Of a stretch of DNA of 64,000 nucleotides, positions 57,971 through 64,000 are shown in pieces. Positions within the stretch are counted from its first letter, which is position 1. Each line of letters starts with the position of its first letter. A model generated the notes under the pieces. The model saw nothing but the letters and a program-made list of their open reading frames with translations. It was not told the origin of the DNA and did not search any database. Source of the DNA: Micromonospora sp. U21. Lineage in GTDB: Bacteria > Actinomycetota > Actinomycetes > Mycobacteriales > Micromonosporaceae. Location: positions 1-64,000 of the forward strand of contig NZ_JAGPYK010000029.1 of assembly GCF_018070045.1 (NCBI RefSeq), written 5' to 3'. A program made the position numbers and the translations under genes.

Positions 57971-59506
57971 TCACCGCCGGGCCAGTCGGGTCTGCCGGGG
58001 GCGACGCCAGGCGCCGGTGCCGGCCTCGATCCACCGGGTCAGCAGCCGGGCGTCGTAACCCACCCGCAGCAGTTGGTCGCGGACCCGTTCCGGCAGGTGC
58101 CGGGGGACCGCGCGGCCGTCCGGGCCGGGCCCGAAGACCGTGGTGGTGGTGATGCGGCCGGCCTCGCCAGCCCCGATCACCTCCTCCACGTGCGACACGA
58201 ACCGGTGCTTGCGCCCGCCGATCGCGGTCTCGTCCTCGACGGTGACGTAGACGATCAGGTCCAGGGCGTTGCCGGCCATCCGGCGGGCCTGGTCGACGGT
58301 CATCTCGCGGCCGTGCGCCAGCGCCAGCTCGACGATCCGTTCACCGACGCCTGCGGACGTGCGGGCGTGGATGGTGCACATCGAGCCCCGGCTGGTGGTC
58401 ATCGCCTGGAGCATCGGCACGATCTCCCGGGACCGCACCTCGCCCACGATGATCCGCAGCACGCCCATCCGGAGCGAGAGCGGGATCAGGTCGGCGATCG
58501 TCACCTCGCCGGCCGGCCTGCCGTCGAAGCCACGTTCGCCGTGCCCCTCGCGGGCCTCGAAGCTCATCACGGCCCGGTGCCGCTCCCGGCGGCGGGCCGG
58601 CAGCAGCTCCCGGCTCTCCTCCAGCAGCACGTACGGCTCGTCGGGCGGGATCTCGTTCATGAGCGCCCGGATGATCGTGGTCTTCCCGGCGCCGGCCAGC
58701 CCGGCGACCATGATGTTCAGCCCGGCGCGCATCGCCGCGCGGAGGAAGTCGCGCAGCAGTGGGTCGATCATCTCGTCCAGGTCCCCCCGGGCGCCGGCCA
58801 CGTCGTCCAAGCTCACGTCCAGGGTGTTGTGCTTGCGAATCACCGCGTACGGGCGGTGACTGACCAGGAACACCGCGGCCAGCCGGCTGCCGTCGGGCAG
58901 TTGCAGGTCGAGGGTGGGCTTCACGGTGGACAGTGACCGTTCGGTCGCGCCCGCACGGCGGGCCGCCGCCTGGAGGATCTCCACCAGTTCCGCGTCGCTG
59001 TCGGCGATCGGCTCGGCCCAGTCCACCCCGCCGCCGTGCCGGGTGATGCGCACCTGGTCGCAGCCGAGGATGTGCACCTCCTCGATGGTGTCGTCGACCA
59101 GCAGGGTCTGGAGCCGGCCCAGCCCGACCAGCTCGGCGGTCACCTGGTCGAGCAGCAGGCGTTCCGCACCGGCAGCCATCGGCGTGCCGGCCCGGCGGAC
59201 CGCGTCCGCGTACTCGGCGACCACCGCGACGGCCAGCCGGGCCCGCTCGGTGTCCTCCTCGTCGACGGTGAACTCACGGCCGCGCTGCCACAGGGTGAGC
59301 CGCTCGGTCAGTTCCCGGCGCAGCTCCCGAACCACCTGGAAGTCCATCCGGGGGCGGGATGGCGGCTCCGCCGGCGGGCTGAGTGCGGGTGCCGGCATCG
59401 GCACCGAATGGTGGTGTCGGCCGTTCGGCGCGGCCAGTGGCGGCGTCGTGGAGGTGACGTCCGGCGGCTGTTGACGCGGGTCGGCGGAGACCGGTTCAAA
59501 CCGCAT
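57971..59506 (-). CDS. tadA: TadA/CpaF secretion ATPase
   Basis: A 511-residue hexameric ATPase of the type II/IV secretion superfamily that powers pilin assembly. Walker A is AGLAGAGKTTIIRALMNEIP, the Asp box LLEESRELLP, and Walker B RMGVLRIIVGEVRS. An N-terminal ~55-residue Pro-rich stretch precedes the CpaF N-domain (EVHILGCDQVRITRHGGGVD). ATG 59506 lies within the 3' end of the TadZ gene (11-base overlap). Confidence 0.93.
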   Translation of the reverse strand: MRFEPVSADPRQQPPDVTSTTPPLAAPNGRHHHSVPMPAPALSPPAEPPSRPRMDFQVVRELRRELTERLTLWQRGREFTVDEEDTERARLAVAVVAEYADAVRRAGTPMAAGAERLLLDQVTAELVGLGRLQTLLVDDTIEEVHILGCDQVRITRHGGGVDWAEPIADSDAELVEILQAAARRAGATERSLSTVKPTLDLQLPDGSRLAAVFLVSHRPYAVIRKHNTLDVSLDDVAGARGDLDEMIDPLLRDFLRAAMRAGLNIMVAGLAGAGKTTIIRALMNEIPPDEPYVLLEESRELLPARRRERHRAVMSFEAREGHGERGFDGRPAGEVTIADLIPLSLRMGVLRIIVGEVRSREIVPMLQAMTTSRGSMCTIHARTSAGVGERIVELALAHGREMTVDQARRMAGNALDLIVYVTVEDETAIGGRKHRFVSHVEEVIGAGEAGRITTTTVFGPGPDGRAVPRHLPERVRDQLLRVGYDARLLTRWIEAGTGAWRRPRQTRLARR

Positions 59507-60296
59507 CCGGCACCCCCTGCCGCACCGGCCAGGCCAGCCGGGCGCGCCGCCGCTCCAGCAGCGCGCCGACCGGCACCTCCAACGCGGCCGCCGCGCGCAG
59601 CAGCGGCCGTCCGGCCCGTACCGTCCCGCCCAGGCTGAGCACCCCGGCGGTACGCGCGTCGTGCGGCAGCCGGGCGATCACCGGCAGTTTCAGCGCGCGG
59701 CTGATCTCGGCCCGCCCGTGCCCTTCGCCGACCAGCAGCAGCCGCAGGGTGCCCGCCGGCACCCGGTGCTCGGCGAAGTCCCGTTCGATCGCGGTGACCA
59801 CCGCCCGGGTGCCGGACAGATCCGGCAGCCCGGCCCGGGTCACCAGCAGCACCACCGAGGCGGCCCGCAGCACCGGCCACGGCGGACCGTTGACGTGCAG
59901 CCGGCCGCAGTCGACCAGCACGTTGTAGCCGGGGGTGCCGCGGTCCAGGGCGTTGAAGTAGTCGGCGAAGCGCTGCCAGAGCGGGGTGACGCTGCCGGCC
60001 TGCGTCGGGTCGACCAGCCCGGGCAGCAGCAGCCGTTCCCGACGGGGCGCGTCGAGGTCGACCAGCTGGGACCAGAAGGCGGTCTCCAGGTTGCCGTCGC
60101 GCAGCTCTCCGACGGCCAGCTCGCCGATGCCGCGGGGTCCGTCCAGCTGACCACCCAGGTAGCCGGCGAGGATCGACCCGCCGGCCGGGTCGCACTCCGC
60201 GAGCACCAGCCGTCGGTGCCAGGCCAGCGCGCAGGCCAGCGCCGAGGTGGTCACGCCGGGCGAACCCTTCGCGGACACCAGCGCGATGATCGCCAT
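59496..60296 (-). CDS. TadZ/CpaE-like atypical ParA protein
   Basis: 266 residues of the MinD/ParA fold. The P-loop reads SAKGSPGVTTSALACALA: the signature Lys is kept but the second Lys is replaced by Val, as in the atypical loops of TadZ/CpaE. LAECDPAGGSILAGYLGG is the switch I region. Such proteins localise the Tad machinery to the pole. It lies between cpaB (2 bases) and tadA (overlapping). Confidence 0.85.
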   Translation of the reverse strand: MAIIALVSAKGSPGVTTSALACALAWHRRLVLAECDPAGGSILAGYLGGQLDGPRGIGELAVGELRDGNLETAFWSQLVDLDAPRRERLLLPGLVDPTQAGSVTPLWQRFADYFNALDRGTPGYNVLVDCGRLHVNGPPWPVLRAASVVLLVTRAGLPDLSGTRAVVTAIERDFAEHRVPAGTLRLLLVGEGHGRAEISRALKLPVIARLPHDARTAGVLSLGGTVRAGRPLLRAAAALEVPVGALLERRRARLAWPVRQGVPDAV

Positions 60297-60298
60297 GC

Positions 60299-60976
60299 TC
60301 AGGCCGCCTCGGTCAGCACGACGGCGATCCGCTCCTGCGTGGCCAGCGCCACCACCGCGGGCACGTCCCGGACGGTGAGCGCCAGGTACAGCACCTTGTC
60401 GTTGTTCGCCGGGCTGACCATGTCGATCACGGTGGCGGAGAAACGGGTGCCCGCGGCGGCGGCTCCGGTGGCGTTGTCGTCCGGGGTGCTGACCAGCAGA
60501 ACCTTGTCGCCGGGGTGCAGTTCACGCGCCGGCACCTGCGCGGTCTTCAAACCGAGCGCGATCTGCTGCTGGCCGGGGCCGAGCAGCGGGTCGTCGGTGA
60601 CCTGTCCCAGCGTGAGCAGGGTGCCCGGGAGCAGCGCCACGGCGGCGCGCTTGCCGACCACCTCGTCCAGCCGGCCGGCGGGCACCGGGCGCAGCCCCTG
60701 GCCGCCGGCGACCTGCACGGCGACCAGGTCGGCGGTGCTGATCTCCCGCCCGACCTCCACGGGCCGGGCCACCGCGAGGTAGCTGCCGGTCGCCCGGACC
60801 GAGGTGACCGCGAATGCCGCGCCCAGCCCACCGAGGGCGATCAGGAGTACGGCCAGACCCAGCAGGCCCGGGCGGACCCGGCGCTGCCGGACCACCTTGG
60901 GTGGGCTGACCGGCGCGTCCACCGGGGTTCCGTTGCGCGTCGCGAGACTCACCGGACCGTCTCCGTCCGAAGCCAC
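60299..60976 (-). CDS. CpaB/RcpC-like SAF-domain pilus protein
   Basis: 225 residues from GTG 60976: one N-terminal membrane helix (GLLGLAVLLIALGGLGAAFA) and a SAF domain (AVARPVEVGREISTADLVAV, LDEVVGKRAAVALLPGTLLT) then a CpaB C-terminal beta region. In other Tad systems RcpC/CpaB works with an outer-membrane secretin; no secretin is expected in a monoderm, so it may form a periplasmic-side channel part. Confidence 0.82.
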   Translation of the reverse strand: MASDGDGPVSLATRNGTPVDAPVSPPKVVRQRRVRPGLLGLAVLLIALGGLGAAFAVTSVRATGSYLAVARPVEVGREISTADLVAVQVAGGQGLRPVPAGRLDEVVGKRAAVALLPGTLLTLGQVTDDPLLGPGQQQIALGLKTAQVPARELHPGDKVLLVSTPDDNATGAAAAGTRFSATVIDMVSPANNDKVLYLALTVRDVPAVVALATQERIAVVLTEAA

Positions 60977-60989
60977 TCGTTCCTCGCGT

Positions 60990-61970
60990 TCATCGCGTCA
61001 CCACCTGGAGTTCGTTGATCTGGATCGGCACGGTGCCGCTGGTCCGGGTCTGGGGGATTACGCCGCTCTCACCACCGCCGCGCCAGGTCACCGTCCAGTA
61101 CGTGGTGGCACCGACGCGGTAGGTGCCGGCCTTCGGGTAGCCCTTGTCGTAGCCACAATCGGGCGAGGAAAGTCCGGCGCGGGGTCCCGTCACCGTGTAC
61201 TTCGTTCCTGGGCCAGTACAGGTGGTGACCTGCTCGTCGTTGCCCATGTCCCAGACGATCCGGTCGAACGTGGCATCGACGGTGACGGTGACGTCGCGTT
61301 CGGTCTCGCTCTCGGAGATCACCGGGCCGAAGTACTGCCTCCCTTCGCTGGCCCACATCCAGACCGGCAGCCCGACCAGGCCGGGCCCGGTGCTGCGGCG
61401 GGGCGCGACGGCGATCCGGGGTGGCGAGATGGTGATCCGGGCCAGCGCCCGACGCGCCAACTCCTCCGGGTCCGGCGGCGCCCCGAAGCCGGGCGGCGGC
61501 TCGTCCAGCGTCACCGTGTCCTGGGCACCCACGTCGCCGCCGTTGCAGGTCTGCAAGTACCACTGCTGACCCTCGGGCGGCTCGACTGGCCCTTCGGTCA
61601 GCTTGTAGTAGCACCCGTCGCCGTTGTTGAACCAACCGAACAGGTCGTCGTAGCAGGGGATGGTCCGCCCGCCCCACTGACAGACGCCGCCACCTCCGCC
61701 GCCGCCGGAGTCGCCGCCGCCGGAGTCCCCACCGCCGTTGTCGCCGCCACCGTCGGGACCGCCCGGTGTGCCGGGCTCGTCGTCCCAGACGCTGCAATCG
61801 TGCTGGTCGGGCGGGCACTCGCCGCCGGGGTCAGCGCGGCGGGCGGCGGCGGCCGGCAGGGTTCCGCCGGCCACCAGCAGCAGGGCGAGGCCGATTCCGA
61901 CGAGCGCCCGGTGAGGCGTCCCGGCCCGGGCGGTACGGGCCGGGACGCCCCCTCCTCCCCAGGTCAGCAC
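60990..61970 (-). CDS. Secreted/membrane hypothetical protein of the Tad locus
   Basis: About 326 residues from GTG 61970; GTG 62009 is the longer alternative. A long basic N-region precedes the hydrophobic segment ALVGIGLALLLVAGGTLPAA with a cleavage-like AAAA. A low-complexity Gly/Asp stretch follows, then a Cys-containing domain (CQWGGRTIPCYDDLFGWFNN, GCYYKLTEGP) and a beta-rich PKD-like C-terminus (PKAGTYRVGATTYWTVTW). It is in the same transcription unit as cpaB. Role unknown, perhaps an extracellular component of the machine. Confidence 0.72.
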   Translation of the reverse strand: MLTWGGGGVPARTARAGTPHRALVGIGLALLLVAGGTLPAAAARRADPGGECPPDQHDCSVWDDEPGTPGGPDGGGDNGGGDSGGGDSGGGGGGGVCQWGGRTIPCYDDLFGWFNNGDGCYYKLTEGPVEPPEGQQWYLQTCNGGDVGAQDTVTLDEPPPGFGAPPDPEELARRALARITISPPRIAVAPRRSTGPGLVGLPVWMWASEGRQYFGPVISESETERDVTVTVDATFDRIVWDMGNDEQVTTCTGPGTKYTVTGPRAGLSSPDCGYDKGYPKAGTYRVGATTYWTVTWRGGGESGVIPQTRTSGTVPIQINELQVVTR

Positions 61971-62530
61971 GGCTGGTCCCGGTGCGCGGCGCCGGAGTTG
62001 ATCAGCCACCGGCCGTCGGGATACCGGGTGGCGGTGGCCGTGGCCAGGTGCCGACCTCCGCCACTGCCCGGGACCACCCGTTTGTCCTTGGCGTAGACCA
62101 GCCGGTATCCGCTCGCGTCCAGGCAGTCCTGGATCTCCACGGTGGCCGGGGCCGAGTCCAGGCTGACCGAGGTCACGGTCGGGTCGGACTTCAGCGTTCC
62201 GGTACGCATCGCGCCGTGCTCCTTTGCCTCACGAATGGACACTCGCACCCGAGTGAGCAGTGGATCGGCGAGAAACCGGGACAGTTCCGGCGCGTGTGGA
62301 TCGCTGCGTCGACTCGCCGTACGCGAGGCCGCGAGATAACCGGAGTACGCGTCGAGCGCCGCCTTTTCCGCAGCCCGCCGACCGGCGTCCGGGTCCGCCT
62401 GTTGTTCGTCGCCCCGGGCTGGCGCCGGCCGTTCAACGGCCTCCCGTCCGCTGCCGCAGGCGGTGACCGGCACCGCTGCCACGACCGCTAGCAGGCAGAT
62501 CGCAGCTCGCCTGAGCTGTCGTCCGCGCAC
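61964..62530 (-). CDS. Lipoprotein of the Tad locus
   Basis: 188 residues from GTG 62530, chosen because AGGAGGAGG lies 6 bases upstream. Lipobox AVPVTAC gives the lipidated Cys at about residue 25. The mature part has a helical region (AAEKAALDAYSGYLAASRTA) and a small beta fold with one Cys pair, resembling NTF2-like lipoproteins common in actinobacteria. It is the first gene of the minus-strand Tad operon. Confidence 0.75.
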   Translation of the reverse strand: MRGRQLRRAAICLLAVVAAVPVTACGSGREAVERPAPARGDEQQADPDAGRRAAEKAALDAYSGYLAASRTASRRSDPHAPELSRFLADPLLTRVRVSIREAKEHGAMRTGTLKSDPTVTSVSLDSAPATVEIQDCLDASGYRLVYAKDKRVVPGSGGGRHLATATATRYPDGRWLINSGAAHRDQPC

Positions 62531-62988
62531 CGTCGAGCCTCCTCCTGGTCGCCCGGTGCGGCGACGGATCACCGCCGCCGGGCATGCGGAAGCGCGCCCG
62601 GATCAGCACATCCGGAACCGTTCATTGCGCTTCTGCATTCACCGTTACGGATCTTTTACAAATGGATGGTCCTGTGTCGTCCGGTTGTTGCGGTGAGGCT
62701 TGCGTCACACCCAAGGGGCGAGCATAGGCTGACGCTCGCCGATGCAACAGAGGCAATTCAACTGAACACTCTCCGTGATGACAGGTGGTGGTGAGGGGTG
62801 TCTGTGCCGCACTCCGGGCAGTGGACCGCACCGATCGGCGGGATGGCTGGCCCTGGGCCGGCCCAGGAAGCCGCCGGGCGGCCGGCTGCGCAGGTCGCTT
62901 TCTGCGCCATCCGCTACACCCAAGCGATCGTTCAGTCACGATCCGTGTTCGCCTCCCGGGGTTCTGCCGGGCCAGAGGCGGGGTCGAC
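62531..62988. other. Divergent intergenic region of the Tad locus
   Basis: About 458 bases between the Tad lipoprotein and the prepilin peptidase. It includes a comparatively AT-rich stretch (about 62620-62690) suitable for promoters. Overlapping open frames on both strands lack ribosome sites and look non-coding. I see no RNA gene or clear operator. Confidence 0.6.
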
Positions 62989-63840
62989 ATGGCGCTGACC
63001 GGCCCCTCGGCGGCCGTCCCCGGTCAGGAGAATCCGCCCGATCGGACGCCCGCACCCCCGCCATCCGGTGGCACGACGAAACCCGCCGACCGAGCCGCCG
63101 GCCGTGCCCGGCTCTCGACCGCGCTGGCAGTCCTGGCGGTCGGCCCGCTGCTGCGGTGGGCCGTCCTGCGTCACGCCGTACCGTCGGGAACCGCCAGCCC
63201 GACCGGGTGCGAAGCCTGCGGCGCACCGGTCGGGCTGACCCGGCCCTGGCCCGCGCTGGGCCCGGCCGGCCGGTGCGGTCGCTGCCGCGCCCGGGTCGGT
63301 CCGCCACCCGGCACGGTCGAGCTGGCCGCGCTCGCCGGGCTCGGCGCGGTGGTGCTGTTGGCGCTGGTCGGTCCGCCGGGTGGTGCGCTGCCGGCGCTGG
63401 CCTGGTGGCTCGGCTGGACGGTCCCGGCGGTCTTCGTCGACCTGGCCGTGCACCGGCTGCCGGACCGGCTCACCCTGCCGGCGGCGGCCGGGACGTGGCT
63501 GCTGCTCGGCGCGGCCGCGCTCGGTGACCCCGAGCCGGGGCCCTGGCTGCGCGCTGTCACCGCCGGCGCGGGGCTGGCGGTGCTCTTCGCCGGCAGCACG
63601 CTGCTGCTCGGCCGCCGTGGCTTCGGGCTGGGCGACGCCAAGCTGGTGCTCAGCGTGGGCGCGCTGCTCGGCTGGTACGGCTGGCCGGTCCTGCTGCTCG
63701 GGCTGCTGCTCGCGTTCGGGCTGTCCGCGCTGGTCAGCCTGGGCCTGCTGACCGCCCGGCGGGTCCGCTGGACCACCCACCTGCCGTTCGGCCCGTTCCT
63801 GCTGCTCGGCACCGTCGGCGCCCTCCTGCTGACCACCTGA
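62989..63840 (+). CDS. Prepilin peptidase (A24 family)
   Basis: A 283-residue membrane aspartic protease. A Pro-rich N-terminus is followed by a cytoplasmic four-Cys loop (GCEACGA and RCGRCRA), which binds zinc in this family, and six to seven membrane segments. The first active Asp lies in VFVDLAVHRLPDRLTLPA and the second in the GxGD motif GFGLGDAKLVL. ATG 62989. It faces away from the Tad operon but should process the TadE/Flp-like proteins there. Confidence 0.87.
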   Translation: MALTGPSAAVPGQENPPDRTPAPPPSGGTTKPADRAAGRARLSTALAVLAVGPLLRWAVLRHAVPSGTASPTGCEACGAPVGLTRPWPALGPAGRCGRCRARVGPPPGTVELAALAGLGAVVLLALVGPPGGALPALAWWLGWTVPAVFVDLAVHRLPDRLTLPAAAGTWLLLGAAALGDPEPGPWLRAVTAGAGLAVLFAGSTLLLGRRGFGLGDAKLVLSVGALLGWYGWPVLLLGLLLAFGLSALVSLGLLTARRVRWTTHLPFGPFLLLGTVGALLLTT

Positions 63841-63860
63841 CAAGCTGCGGCGGGCGGGGG

Positions 63861-64000
63861 TCAGCGGCGGGGTCGGCCCGCCAGGTCGGGCACCGGGCGG
63901 CGGGCGCGGTCGGCCCGGCGGCGCAGCGCTTCTGTCGCCGGGCGGGCCAGCAGCGGGGTGGCCAGGGTGGCGACCAGGGCACCGAGCAGCACACCAGCGA
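63861..64000 (-). CDS. C-terminal part of a membrane-associated protein (partial)
   Basis: The last ~45 codons of a gene that continues beyond the window: GVLLGALVATLATPLLARPA then TEALRRRADRARRPVPDLAG and a stop at 63861-63863. The first part is a hydrophobic helix and the end is basic. It converges on the prepilin peptidase. Too short to assign. Confidence 0.5.
   Translation of the reverse strand, partial: AGVLLGALVATLATPLLARPATEALRRRADRARRPVPDLAGRPRR

Noticed and set aside
62622..62990. 122-codon minus-strand frame in the Tad intergenic region
   Set aside because: No ribosome site, mixed composition, crosses the AT-rich promoter area, and overlaps the peptidase start region.

Overview
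The window is high-GC (roughly 72%), densely coded actinobacterial chromosome. It looks like Micromonosporaceae (Micromonospora/Salinispora type), with many GTG starts, 4-base start/stop overlaps, a purSQL-purF-purM-DUF3073-vdh-bldC backbone shared with Streptomyces, carotenoid genes, fungal-wall glucanases and an actinobacterial Tad locus. This placement is inference from gene content; no rRNA gene is present.

Layout. 0-6 kb: a YbjQ-like protein, a secreted trypsin-like protease, and purS-purQ-purL followed by a ComB-like phosphatase. 6-8.4 kb: a membrane protein with a long Gly/Tyr/Gln repeat tail. 8.5-13.2 kb: an SCP2-like protein, purF and purM, then a radical-SAM/SPASM maturase with its small precursor peptide (amcB-amcA type, a cyclophane RiPP). 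13.3-16.5 kb: DUF3073, valine dehydrogenase, a conserved hypothetical and bldC. 16.5-20 kb: an F420/PPOX-fold protein, a methyltransferase, a small Asp-rich calcium-loop protein and a beta-oxidation pair. 20-21.3 kb: an orphan branched-chain amino-acid-type binding lipoprotein whose two halves are in swapped order (apparent circular permutation). 21.5-28.6 kb: accessory genes with several decayed ones, a CmtR-like ArsR with a CDF metal exporter, and an ECF41 sigma factor with its flavin oxidoreductase. 28.6-29.0 kb: tRNA-Phe, tRNA-Asp and tRNA-Glu.

29-35.2 kb: a carotenoid block, crtE-crtI-idi-litR(CarH-like) on the minus strand and crtB divergent, with a deacetylase lipoprotein downstream. 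35.2-37.9 kb: a beta-lactamase-fold hydrolase and a disulfide oxidoreductase. 38-51 kb: a self-contained alpha-glucan locus: LacI regulator, sugar ABC importer (binding protein and two permeases, no ATPase), GH13 alpha-glucosidase, and two large secreted beta-helix enzymes resembling GH87 alpha-1,3-glucanases. The logic is to cut glucan outside, import oligosaccharides, hydrolyse them inside and repress by LacI. 51-53.2 kb: a crotonase, a DUF2231-Rieske membrane protein, and a non-coding patch with tandem repeats and an orphan operator-like palindrome. 53.2-63.8 kb: a Tad/Flp-type pilus or secretion locus (lipoprotein, secreted protein, CpaB, TadZ, TadA, TadB, TadC, Flp-like, TadE x2, TadG-like, LysM protein) with a divergent prepilin peptidase.

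The observations most worth a second look are the apparently circularly permuted binding protein (19998-21344), the amcBA pair with its leader hairpin, the LitR-controlled carotenoid operon, the glucanase locus, a dispersed long palindrome found twice at convergent gene ends, and the orphan TTATACCT/AGGTATAA operator.
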